NCBI RefSeq assembly: GCF_021129175.1
Contig: NZ_JAJOHV010000058.1
Location: 62,001-126,000 of the forward strand
Reading direction: 5' to 3'
From: Chromobacterium piscinae
Lineage (GTDB): Bacteria > Pseudomonadota > Gammaproteobacteria > Burkholderiales > Chromobacteriaceae
Length of the DNA: 64,000 nt
Shown here: positions 47,544 to 55,360 of the stretch, in pieces
Position numbering within the stretch: the first letter of the stretch is position 1
How the letters are laid out: every line of letters begins with the position of its first letter
The notes under the pieces: model-generated
What the model was told of the DNA's origin: nothing
The model's input: the letters and a program-made list of their open reading frames with translations, nothing else
Databases searched by the model: none
Translations under genes and position numbers: made by a program

Positions 47544-48320
47544 TCATTTCATGGCCACTTCGGCGCGCCAGCCATCGAAACCGACCTCCACGCCGGGCGG
47601 GCAGCGCTCGCTGAGATCGAGGTATTCAAGCTTGTGGGTCATGTGGATCAGCACCGTGCGGCGCGCGGCGATGCGTCCCGCCCATTCGAAAGCCTGGTCC
47701 ACGCACAGGTGGGATGGGTAGGGATCCTGGTTCAGACAATCGAGGAACAGCAGCTCCAGCCCTTCCAGCAATGGCAGGCTGCTGTCGGGAATGTGGGACA
47801 GGTCGGTCAGCCAAGCCACGTCGCCGATGCGCCAGCCCAGACAGGGCCAGCTGCCGTGCAGCAAGGGAATGGGCGTCAGCGCCACGCCCTGGTGTTGGAA
47901 CGGGCCGCTGACTACTTCCGGCAACAGCACCGGCTTGTCCCACATTTTGGACGGCGGCAGCAGCGCGTAGCCGAAGCGCTCGCGGATGTTGGAAATGGTG
48001 AAGTCGTTGCCATACAGCGAGATCGGCCCCTTCTTCAGGTAACAGAAGGCGCGCAGGTCGTCGATGCCGTTCAGGTGGTCGGCGTGCGGATGGGTGTACA
48101 GCACCGCGTCCAGCCGGCTCAAGCCTTCGCGCAGCGCCTGCTGGCGCAGATCCGGCCCGGTATCGATCAGGAAACCGAGCTCTCCCACCCGCACATAGGC
48201 GCTGGCGCGAGTACGCTTGTTGCGGACGTCGTCCGAGCGGCAAGTGGGGCAGCCGCAGCCTATCGCCGGCGTGCCGGAGCTGGAGCCGCAACCCAGGATG
48301 GTGACTTCTAGCGTATTCAC
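47544..48320 (-). CDS. MBL-fold metallo-hydrolase (PhnP-like)
   Basis: Metal-dependent hydrolase of 258 residues, related to PhnP cyclic phosphodiesterase and to lipoate/octanoyl-type MBL proteins. Features are VTILGCGSSSGTPAIGCGCPTCRS with the CxCxxC zinc-knuckle-like element, LIDTGPDLRQQ, the metal-binding THPHADHLNGIDDLRAF, WLTDLSH and IHMTHKLEY. No phosphonate genes are near, so the substrate is unknown. It is the last gene of the long minus-strand unit starting at mltG, 16 bases after the cysteine-rich gene. Confidence 0.85.
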   Translation of the reverse strand: MNTLEVTILGCGSSSGTPAIGCGCPTCRSDDVRNKRTRASAYVRVGELGFLIDTGPDLRQQALREGLSRLDAVLYTHPHADHLNGIDDLRAFCYLKKGPISLYGNDFTISNIRERFGYALLPPSKMWDKPVLLPEVVSGPFQHQGVALTPIPLLHGSWPCLGWRIGDVAWLTDLSHIPDSSLPLLEGLELLFLDCLNQDPYPSHLCVDQAFEWAGRIAARRTVLIHMTHKLEYLDLSERCPPGVEVGFDGWRAEVAMK

Positions 48321-48336
48321 GACTCTCCTTGCTTGA

Positions 48337-48720
48337 TCACTGGCACGGCTGCGCCCGCGCCGCGGGCACGGCGACGGAACCGCCTTCGCAAACCGGCTGT
48401 CCGCCCGGGCCTATCACGCAGCTGCCGCCCGGCTGCGCCGCGCAGTTCGGCGCGCCGTCCGGCCCCAGCAAGCACAGGCCGGGCCCGGCGTAAAAACCGC
48501 CGCGGGCGCGGACCACGCCGCCGCCGGGATACGGCGAGCAGAACAGATTGCCGAATTCGTCGGACACGCAGGCGCCGGCGCCGCAGTAGGGCTGGCCCTG
48601 GTGCAATACTGCCTGGCCGCCCGGCGGCGCGCAGTAGCTGCGTCCGCCCAGGCTGACGCAATTGGCCAGCGCCGGCAGCGCGATCAAGCATCCGATCAAA
48701 CCCAATGCGGGCAGCCGCAT
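48337..48720 (-). CDS. Small cysteine-rich secreted protein
   Basis: Not recognised. The 127-residue product has a signal peptide (MRLPALGLIGCLIALPALA) and then ten cysteines spaced through a Gly/Pro-rich chain in pairs such as SYCAPPGG, PYCGAGACVSDEFGNLFCSPYPGGG and LCLLGPDGAPNCAAQPGGSCVIGPGGQPVCEGG. The repeated xGxPxCxxxPGG pattern suggests disulfide-linked loops outside the cytoplasm. A GGAG site lies 6 bases before the ATG. It sits between tatD and the metallo-hydrolase and is probably cotranscribed. Confidence 0.7.
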   Translation of the reverse strand: MRLPALGLIGCLIALPALANCVSLGGRSYCAPPGGQAVLHQGQPYCGAGACVSDEFGNLFCSPYPGGGVVRARGGFYAGPGLCLLGPDGAPNCAAQPGGSCVIGPGGQPVCEGGSVAVPAARAQPCQ

Positions 48721-48733
48721 ATCCTTCTCCGCT

Positions 48734-49504
48734 TCAGCCCGCCGCCTTGGCGAACAGGCGGAAGAAATTGTCCGTGGTGGCTTGCGCCACCTCCTCGAAC
48801 GGGATGCCGCGCAGCTGGGCGATGAACTCCGCCACGTGGCGCACATAGGCCGGCTCGTTGGTCTTGCCGCGGAACGGCACCGGCGCGAGATAGGGCGAGT
48901 CGGTTTCGATCAGCATCCGCTCCAGCGGCACCTTCTGCGCCACCTCCTGCACCTGCTTGGCGTTCTTGAAGGTCACCACGCCGGAGAAGGAGATGTAGAA
49001 GCCCAGCGCCAGCGCGGCCTCGGCCACTTCCCAGGTCTCGGTGAAGCAATGCATCACGCCGCCGCATCGCTCGGCATGCTCTTCCCGCATGATGCGGATG
49101 GTGTCCTCAGCGGACTCCCGGGTATGGATCACCAGCGGCAGGCCCACGCGCCGGGCGGCGCGGATATGGGTGCGGAAGCGCTGATGCTGCCAACCAAGAT
49201 CGCCCTTGCACCAGTGATAATCCAGGCCGGTCTCGCCGATGCCGACCACGCGCGGATGGGCGGCCAGCTCGACCAGCTCGTCCTCGCTGTACTCCTCGGC
49301 CTCTGGGTCATCCGGATGCACGCCGACGGTGGCGTACAGATTGGGATGCGCCTCGGCCAGGGCCAGCACCTGCGGGTACTTGGGGCGGCTGACACCGATC
49401 ACCAGGGCGTGCGTCACCTGGTTCTGGCGCATATTGGCCAGCACATCGGGCATGCGCTCGGCGAGGTCGGGAAAATTGATGTGGCAGTGGGAATCGATCA
49501 ACAT
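48734..49504 (-). CDS. tatD: TatD family metal-dependent deoxyribonuclease/hydrolase
   Basis: TIM-barrel hydrolase with nuclease activity in studied members; E. coli has three paralogues and the exact role is open. The 256-residue protein begins MLIDSHCHINFPDL (metal ligands HxH) and has GIGETGLDYHW, PLVIHTRES, GVMHCFTE and LIETDSPYLAP. It follows pilZ in the conserved mltG-tmk-holB-pilZ-tatD order, also seen in Pseudomonas. Confidence 0.93.
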   Translation of the reverse strand: MLIDSHCHINFPDLAERMPDVLANMRQNQVTHALVIGVSRPKYPQVLALAEAHPNLYATVGVHPDDPEAEEYSEDELVELAAHPRVVGIGETGLDYHWCKGDLGWQHQRFRTHIRAARRVGLPLVIHTRESAEDTIRIMREEHAERCGGVMHCFTETWEVAEAALALGFYISFSGVVTFKNAKQVQEVAQKVPLERMLIETDSPYLAPVPFRGKTNEPAYVRHVAEFIAQLRGIPFEEVAQATTDNFFRLFAKAAG

Positions 49505-49564
49505 GGTCGGTGGGCAGAAAAACGTGAATCCGGCTCACAGGATATCACGTCCTCCTTCCGGACC

Positions 49565-49936
49565 TCACATGGTATGGGTGGGGCGGCTGGAGTTGAGCAC
49601 GCCGCCCAGCAGCGTCTCTATCTTGTCCTTGGCCTGCTTGCCCGCCTCGCCGGAAACGAACTCCACGCCGACGCCCTGCACCCGGCTGTTGTTGGCGCCG
49701 CCCGGCGTGATCCACACCACCTTGGCCTGCACCGCGATGCGCTGGGGATCCTCCATCAGCGTCAGCAGCAGGAACACCTCTTCGCCCAGCTGCATTTCCT
49801 TGTTGGTGGGAATGAAAATGCCGCCGTTGCGCAAAAAAGGCATGTAGGCGGCGAACAGCGCGCTGCGCTCCTTGATATGCAGCGACAGCACGCCGGGGCG
49901 ATTGGGATTGTTCAGATCCGGCTTGGCGGCATCCAT
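49565..49936 (-). CDS. pilZ: PilZ domain protein, type IV pilus type
   Basis: Needed for type IV pilus assembly in Pseudomonas and Neisseria homologues. The 123-residue protein has the PilZ barrel with PGVLSLHIKERSALFAAYMPFLRNGGIFIPTNKEMQLGEEVFLLLTLM and VQAKVVWITPGG. The c-di-GMP-binding RxxxR motif is missing at the N terminus, as in the founding PilZ, so it likely does not bind c-di-GMP. It follows holB by 15 bases. Confidence 0.9.
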   Translation of the reverse strand: MDAAKPDLNNPNRPGVLSLHIKERSALFAAYMPFLRNGGIFIPTNKEMQLGEEVFLLLTLMEDPQRIAVQAKVVWITPGGANNSRVQGVGVEFVSGEAGKQAKDKIETLLGGVLNSSRPTHTM

Positions 49937-49951
49937 TCAGGCCCCTTTTGC

Positions 49952-50956
49952 TTAGCCGGCCTTGCCGCCGGCGAAGATCTTCAGGTAATCCATCAACACC
50001 GCCTCCAGTTGCAGGCGAATGTTCAAGGTATGCTGGGAGAACGGCGCCAGCGCGGTCAACGCCTGCTGGCAAGCCATCAGCAGAACGACGTCGCAGCGCG
50101 GCGCCAGCGCGGCGAGCGCCCTCTCCTGATCTGGATAATAGCGGACCCTGCCGGCCAGGCACAGCGCGGCCAGGTCGTGCAGCCATTTCTGCAGCCAGGC
50201 CAGCGGCTGCGCCAAAGACAGCTGCTTGTTCTTGTCGATCAACTCCGCCAGTTGCAGCATGCCGGCGAAACTGGGCTGGCCCAGACCGCGGACGAACTGG
50301 GCGCGCAGCGCGGCAAGATCGGGGTCGTGGTCGAACAGCGGCGCGCCGCCGTTGTGCGCCAGTTCCGCCTCGGCGCCGGCGATGCCCTGCTCCTTCAGCC
50401 AGGCAAGCGCGGCCGGCTCCGACGGACGGGTCAGCGCGAACTGGCGGCAGCGGCTGCGGATGGTGGGCAGCAGGCGTTGCGGCGCGTGCGACACCAGCAG
50501 GAACAACACGGCCTCTGGCGGCTCCTCCAGTATCTTCAGCAAGGCGTTGGCGGCGGCCAGGTTCAGGTTCTCGGCCGGCTCCACCAGGATCACCCGGCGG
50601 CCGGCGCGGTGCGCGGTCAGATGGGCGAAATCGATCACCTCGCGCACCGCCTCGATCTTGATCTGCGGCAGCTTGCGCGTGGTCTTGGCCTCCTTGCCCT
50701 CTTCCTCCTCGTCGGCGAACGGCGACAGGCGGCGGAAGTCCGGATGGGTGCCGCTGGCGAACCAGCGGCACCCCTGGCACTGGCCGCAGGGCTGGTGGCT
50801 GGCCGCGGGGCTCTCGCACAGCAGCGACAGCGACAGGTGTTCGGCGAAGGCCAGCTTGCCGATGCCGGCGCCGCCGGTGAACAGCCAAGCGCCCGGCATG
50901 CGCTCGCGCTCGGCGGAGAGCCGCGCCCAGTCATCGCCCTGCCACGGGTACAGCAT
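49952..50956 (-). CDS. holB: DNA polymerase III subunit delta'
   Basis: Part of the clamp loader. The 334-residue protein has a P-loop region (FTGGAGIGKLAFAEHLS), zinc-binding cysteines in CGQCQGCRWF with an upstream CESP, and an arginine-finger-type sensor in SHAPQRLLPTIRSRC, then the C-terminal helical collar. Its ATG shares one base with the tmk stop, so the genes are coupled. Confidence 0.93.
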   Translation of the reverse strand: MLYPWQGDDWARLSAERERMPGAWLFTGGAGIGKLAFAEHLSLSLLCESPAASHQPCGQCQGCRWFASGTHPDFRRLSPFADEEEEGKEAKTTRKLPQIKIEAVREVIDFAHLTAHRAGRRVILVEPAENLNLAAANALLKILEEPPEAVLFLLVSHAPQRLLPTIRSRCRQFALTRPSEPAALAWLKEQGIAGAEAELAHNGGAPLFDHDPDLAALRAQFVRGLGQPSFAGMLQLAELIDKNKQLSLAQPLAWLQKWLHDLAALCLAGRVRYYPDQERALAALAPRCDVVLLMACQQALTALAPFSQHTLNIRLQLEAVLMDYLKIFAGGKAG

Positions 50957-51597
50957 CAGCCGCGCTCCAGCAAGCGTTGCAGGTGGACGGCGATGTCGGC
51001 CTGGATGTCGGCGATGCCGCGGCCGGCGTCCAGCACGACGATGCGCTGCGGCGCCTCCTCGGCCCGGCGCAGGTAGGCCGCTCGCACGCGGCGGTGGAAA
51101 TCGGCGGCTTCCTGCTCGAAACGGTCAGGCACCCGGGTGCCGGCCATGCGCCCGGCGGCCACTTCAGTCGGCAGGTCGAACAGCAGGGTCAGGTCCGGCT
51201 GCAGGCCGCGCTGCACCCAGTCTTCCAGCGCGCGGATGCGTTCGAACGGCACGCCGCGGCCGCCGCCCTGGAAAGCGTAGGTGGAGTCGGTGAAGCGGTC
51301 GGACACCAGCCAGCGGCCGGCGGCCAGCGCCGGCTCTATCACTTCGGCGATGTGCTGCTGGCGCGCGGCGAAGGCCAGCAGCGCCTCGGCGTCCAGCGAA
51401 GCCACGGTGCCGGGATCCAGCAGCAGGTCGCGTATCTTTTCCGACAGCGGCGTACCGCCCGGCTCGCGGGTGAACGCGGCGCCGACATCGCGTCCGGACA
51501 GCCAGTCGCGGATGAAGGAGAGGTGGGTGCTCTTGCCCGCGCCGTCTATGCCCTCCAGCGTGATGAAACGGCCGCGTCGGACCTGCTGCGTGCTCAT
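50956..51597 (-). CDS. tmk: Thymidylate kinase
   Basis: Phosphorylates dTMP to dTDP. The 213-residue protein has the P-loop [15 protein letters not shown], the DRF-type motif [18 protein letters not shown] and the lid sequence [10 protein letters not shown]. Its ATG overlaps the mltG stop by 4 bases (ATGA) and its stop touches holB. Confidence 0.95.
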   Translation of the reverse strand: MSTQQVRRGRFITLEGIDGAGKSTHLSFIRDWLSGRDVGAAFTREPGGTPLSEKIRDLLLDPGTVASLDAEALLAFAARQQHIAEVIEPALAAGRWLVSDRFTDSTYAFQGGGRGVPFERIRALEDWVQRGLQPDLTLLFDLPTEVAAGRMAGTRVPDRFEQEAADFHRRVRAAYLRRAEEAPQRIVVLDAGRGIADIQADIAVHLQRLLERG

Positions 51598-52586
51598 TGC
51601 TGGCCTTTCTTCAGAATGTATTTGCGCACCGCCTGGTTGTGCTGCTCCAGGGTGCTGGAAAACTCGGAGCTGCCGTCGCCGCGGGCGACGAAGTACAGCG
51701 CGTCGGTTTCGGCTGGCTGGGCCGCCGCGTACAGCGCGGCCTTGCCCGGCATCGAGATCGGCGTCGGCGTCAGGCCGGCGCGGGTATAGGTATTGTAAGG
51801 CGTATCGCGGCGCAGGTCGGCCTTGCCGATATTGCCCTGGTAGCTGGCGCCCATGCCGTAGATCACCGAGGGATCGGTCTGCAGCCGCATGCCCTTCTTC
51901 AAGCGATTGACGAACACCGCCGCCACCATAGACCGGTCCGCCTCGCTGGAGGTTTCCTTCTCGATCAGGCTGGCCATGGTCAACAGCTCATACGGCGAGG
52001 TATAGGGCAAGCCGGGCTTGCGCGCCGCCCAGGCGGCGTCGAGGTGCTGCCGCATCGTGGCATAGGCCTGGCGGTACAAGTCCAGATCGGAGGTGCCAGG
52101 CGTGAACAGATAGGTGCTGGGGAAGAACAGGCCCTCGGGGCTGGCGTCTCCCAGGCCGATGCGCGCCACCAGATCCACATCGCTCAGTTTCCGCGCGTCG
52201 TGGCGGATATCCGGGTTGCGCTCCACCGCCTGGCGCAGCTGGCGGAAGGTCCAGCCCTCGATCGTGGTCAGGCTCGCCTCGTCCGGATGCCCCTGCACCA
52301 GCCGATCGAGCACGTCCAGCATCGACTGGCTGCCGTCCAGACGGTACAGGCCGGCCTTCACCTTGCGGTCCGAGCCGGTGATCCTGGCCAGCGCGACCAT
52401 CAGCTGGCCGTCGCGTATCGCACCATCCTTCGCCAGAGAATGGGCGATCTGCTTCATCGTGCGGTTGGGGCCGACCAGCAGCTTGTAACCACCCGCCGGC
52501 ATCTCGACCGGCAGCAGCAGCGCCCAGGCCAGCCACCCCGCCGCGCACAGCAGCAGCAACAACAGAACGCGGGAAATTTTCTTCAT
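51594..52586 (-). CDS. mltG: Endolytic murein transglycosylase MltG
   Basis: Cuts nascent glycan strands in the periplasm and is thought to terminate peptidoglycan polymerisation. The 330-residue protein has one N-terminal membrane anchor ([19 protein letters not shown]), the LysM-like segment, and the YceG domain with the catalytic glutamate in [17 protein letters not shown], then [23 protein letters not shown] and SPIG-type end. It opens the operon; the 231-base spacer upstream separates it from a divergent gene. Confidence 0.95.
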   Translation of the reverse strand: MKKISRVLLLLLLCAAGWLAWALLLPVEMPAGGYKLLVGPNRTMKQIAHSLAKDGAIRDGQLMVALARITGSDRKVKAGLYRLDGSQSMLDVLDRLVQGHPDEASLTTIEGWTFRQLRQAVERNPDIRHDARKLSDVDLVARIGLGDASPEGLFFPSTYLFTPGTSDLDLYRQAYATMRQHLDAAWAARKPGLPYTSPYELLTMASLIEKETSSEADRSMVAAVFVNRLKKGMRLQTDPSVIYGMGASYQGNIGKADLRRDTPYNTYTRAGLTPTPISMPGKAALYAAAQPAETDALYFVARGDGSSEFSSTLEQHNQAVRKYILKKGQQ

Positions 52587-52817
52587 TTAAACGCTTCGCA
52601 AATCCAGATGTGACGGCCGCCACGGCGACGAAGGCGGAATCATACCAGCAAGCGAGGCTGTCCGACATGACAGCTTGCACTGGCCACAAGCCCGGTAGTT
52701 TGCGCCAAATCAATAGTCATTTGCCGTTTTTTGCCTATTTTTCAGCCTAGACAACCGGCCTCGCGCCGGACGCTCCTTCACTTTATTCAACAAGATACGG
52801 CCAGGGTAGAACAAACG

Positions 52818-53438
52818 ATGAAACCCTTCTTCAATCTCGGATGCGCGCTGGTCGCCTGGAACGAACTGTGCCGGGTGGCCCGCGGCGGCGACAGCGACCC
52901 GCAAACCGCCCGCCCCGGCTTCTGCCAGGGCAGGCACAACCGCCAGTTCGTCTACGCCGAGTCACCCCGGCTGCTCACTCCCTACCACGGCCTGCTGCTG
53001 GAGCCGCTGTGGCTGCTCGACACCCGCCGCGACGGGCGCTGGCAACTGGTGGCCACCGCGCTCGGACACAGCCTCAACCTTCGCCTGCAAACGCTGTTGC
53101 GCGCCTGGATGCCGGCCATTCCCCAGGTGGCGGAGCCGGCGCCCGGCATCGTCAGACTGCGGCTGGTGGTCCCCGGCATCGATGCCGGCCCGACCCCCGG
53201 CCGGCCGATAGACGGCCAGTCGCCGCTGGTCCGCGGCATCGCGCCTTACCTGGAGCAGGTGGCCAGCATCGCGCAGTTCGAGGACTCGCGCGACGGCCAT
53301 CTGCTGGGCGGCGTGGTCAATCTGCAAAGCGCGGCCTCCCACCCCTCCGGCGTCCGCGGGGAAGACTGGCAGGACCTGCTAGGCTGTGACTGGCAACAGT
53401 TGCTCCAGTTCAAGATCGCCAGCCGGGCGGCTGGCTAG
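52818..53438 (+). CDS. Conserved hypothetical protein, 206 residues
   Basis: Not recognised. The soluble-looking product starts MKPFFNLGCALVAWNELCRVARGG and has no signal peptide or membrane helix. Visible features are LLTPYHGLLLEPLWLLDTRRDGRWQLVATALGHSLNLRLQTLLRAWMPAIPQ, a proline-rich middle part and a C-terminal DWQDLLGCDWQQLLQFKI. The ATG at 52818 is chosen because the frame upstream shows no coding character; the ribosome site is weak. It is divergent from mltG and followed by modA. Confidence 0.6.
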   Translation: MKPFFNLGCALVAWNELCRVARGGDSDPQTARPGFCQGRHNRQFVYAESPRLLTPYHGLLLEPLWLLDTRRDGRWQLVATALGHSLNLRLQTLLRAWMPAIPQVAEPAPGIVRLRLVVPGIDAGPTPGRPIDGQSPLVRGIAPYLEQVASIAQFEDSRDGHLLGGVVNLQSAASHPSGVRGEDWQDLLGCDWQQLLQFKIASRAAG

Positions 53439-53491
53439 CCGCCGGCCTTTGGCAGCATAATGGGCGGATGATCCTGTCCCCGGAGTCCGCC

Positions 53492-54220
53492 ATGCCGCGC
53501 CTGCGCCTTGCCCTGCTGTGCCTGATCCTCTCCCCCCTCGCTCTCGCCGACACCGTCAATGTCGCCGTCGCCAGCAATTTCCAGCAGACGCTGGACAAGA
53601 TCGCCAAATCCTTCAAGGCCGCCACCGGGCACGACGTCAAGGCCAGCGCCGGCGCGTCCGGCAAGCTGGCCGCGCAAATCCGCCAGGGCGCGCCGTTCGA
53701 GGTGTTCCTGTCCGCCGACGACGAACGCCCGACCGAGTTGGCCAAGGCCGGCTTAGGCCAGGCCTCCAGCCAGTTCACCTATGCTTACGGCCAGTTGGCG
53801 CTGTGGAGCAAGCAGCGCGACGACGCCGGCGAAGCGGCGCTGCGCCAGGGAAATTTCGCCAAGCTGGCCGTCGCCAACCCGGCCACCGCGCCCTACGGCC
53901 GCGCCGCGATGGAAACGCTGGACGCGCTGAAGCTGGAAGCGGCGGTGAAACCCAAGCTGCTGACCGGCGACAATATCGGCCAGACCATGCAGTTCGCAGA
54001 TGTCGGCGGCGCCGACTTCGCCTTCGTCGCCTATTCCCAATTGCTGGAGCAAGGCATACATAGCCGCTACTGGCTGGTGCCTGAAAAACTGCATCAGCCG
54101 ATCCGCCAGGACGCGCTGCTGATCAAGCCCACCCCGGCGGCGACCGCGCTGATGGCCTTCCTCAAAGGCGAGCAGGCGCGCGCGCTGATGGCTCAGGCCG
54201 GCTATCGCTTCAAGCCGTGA
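53492..54220 (+). CDS. modA: Molybdate ABC transporter, periplasmic binding protein
   Basis: Binds molybdate in the periplasm and delivers it to the membrane transporter. The 242-residue protein has a signal peptide (MPRLRLALLCLILSPLALA) and the ModA family pattern VNVAVASNFQQTLDKIAKSFKAATGHDVKASAGASGKLAAQIRQGAPFEVFLSADDERP and AVANPATAPYGRAAMETLDAL. The ATG at 53492 is preferred because GGAG lies 6 bases upstream; an ATG at 53468 is possible. Its stop overlaps modB by 4 bases. Confidence 0.93.
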   Translation: MPRLRLALLCLILSPLALADTVNVAVASNFQQTLDKIAKSFKAATGHDVKASAGASGKLAAQIRQGAPFEVFLSADDERPTELAKAGLGQASSQFTYAYGQLALWSKQRDDAGEAALRQGNFAKLAVANPATAPYGRAAMETLDALKLEAAVKPKLLTGDNIGQTMQFADVGGADFAFVAYSQLLEQGIHSRYWLVPEKLHQPIRQDALLIKPTPAATALMAFLKGEQARALMAQAGYRFKP

Positions 54221-54891
54221 GTCCCCAGGACTGGAGCGCGATCGCGCTGACATTGCGCCTGGCCAGCATCAGCACCCTGCTGCTGCTGGCCCTGTGCATT
54301 CCCTGCGCCTGGTGGCTGGCGCATAGCCGCTCCCGGCTGCGCCCCTTCATGGAGGCCGGCGCCATGCTGCCGCTGGTGCTACCGCCGACGGTGCTGGGCT
54401 TCTATCTGCTGCTGGCTTTCGGGCCGCACGGGCCGGTCGGAAAGCTGACCACCTCGCTGGGCCTTCCCGGCCTCGCCTTCACCTTTCCCGGCGTGGTGCT
54501 CGCCTCCATCCTGTACTCGCTGCCCTTCGTGCTGCAGCCCTTGCTGGCCAGTTTCCGCGCGGTGCGGCAGGAAGAACTGGAAAGCGCGCTGCTGCTGGGC
54601 GCGGGCCGCTGGCAGCGGATGCGCCACGTGATCCTGCCATCCTGCCGCAGCGGCCTGTTGAGCGCGGCCTGCCTGGGCTTCGCGCATACGGTCGGCGAAT
54701 TCGGCGTGGTGTTGATGATAGGCGGCAACATCGACGGCGAAACGCGCGTGATATCGATCGCGCTGTACAATCAAGTAGAGCAGGCCAACTATGGCGCGGC
54801 CCACCAACTGGCGCTGATGTTGCTGCTATTTTCACTGGCGGCGTTGAGCGCCGTTTATTGGCTGAACGCCAGACAAAAACAATCGGAATGA
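54217..54891 (+). CDS. modB: Molybdate ABC transporter permease
   Basis: Inner-membrane permease of molybdate uptake. The 224-residue protein has five or six membrane helices and the EAA-type loop EELESALLLGAGRWQRMRHVILP that contacts the ATPase. It starts with GTG in a GTGA overlap with modA. No modC ATPase gene follows: the next genes are a PsiF-repeat protein and an unrelated FliD-like gene. The ATPase must be encoded elsewhere or borrowed from another transporter. Confidence 0.93.
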   Translation: MSPQDWSAIALTLRLASISTLLLLALCIPCAWWLAHSRSRLRPFMEAGAMLPLVLPPTVLGFYLLLAFGPHGPVGKLTTSLGLPGLAFTFPGVVLASILYSLPFVLQPLLASFRAVRQEELESALLLGAGRWQRMRHVILPSCRSGLLSAACLGFAHTVGEFGVVLMIGGNIDGETRVISIALYNQVEQANYGAAHQLALMLLLFSLAALSAVYWLNARQKQSE

Positions 54892-54932
54892 CATCCGCCC
54901 GCGCCGCGGGCCTTCACTGGAGACCAACCATC

Positions 54933-55187
54933 ATGCGCACATCCGTGCTGATCGCCGTACTCGCCCTGTTCAGCGCCAATCTGGCGCTGGCCGACGCCGC
55001 CTGCGACGCCAAAGCCGCCGAAAAGAAACTGGCCGGCGCCGCCAAGCAAAGCTTCCTGAAAAAATGCGAAAAAGACACCGCCGCCGCCCAGAGCAGCTGT
55101 GACGCCAAGGCTGCGGAAAAGAAACTGGCCGGCGCCGCCAAGCAGAGCTTCGCCAAGAAATGCGTGAAGGACGCGATGGCCAAGTAA
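54933..55187 (+). CDS. PsiF-repeat periplasmic protein
   Basis: An 84-residue secreted protein of unknown function related to the phosphate-starvation-inducible PsiF. A signal peptide (MRTSVLIAVLALFSANLALA) is followed by two nearly identical repeats, CDAKAAEKKLAGAAKQSFLKKC and CDAKAAEKKLAGAAKQSFAKKC, each with a cysteine at both ends. The ATG has GGAGA about 9 bases upstream. It lies 41 bases after modB and a terminator follows. Confidence 0.85.
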   Translation: MRTSVLIAVLALFSANLALADAACDAKAAEKKLAGAAKQSFLKKCEKDTAAAQSSCDAKAAEKKLAGAAKQSFAKKCVKDAMAK

Positions 55188-55203
55188 GCGCCCTCCCCCG
55201 CAT

Positions 55204-55237
55204 ACGGCATGCCGCCTCGCGCCATGCCGTTTTTTTG
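55204..55237 (+). terminator. Intrinsic terminator after the PsiF-repeat gene
   Basis: Stem ACGGCATG / CATGCCGT around an 11-nt loop, followed by eight T residues. Confidence 0.88.
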
Positions 55238-55360
55238 TGTCTCGCTTACGCCAAATCCCACATGCGCGCACACGGCCAAGATCGACAAAAACGCTGAATA
55301 AGCAATGACTTGAGCGATTTGATCTACACTGGAACAAGGTGTGGCTTGCGAGTGTTGGCA

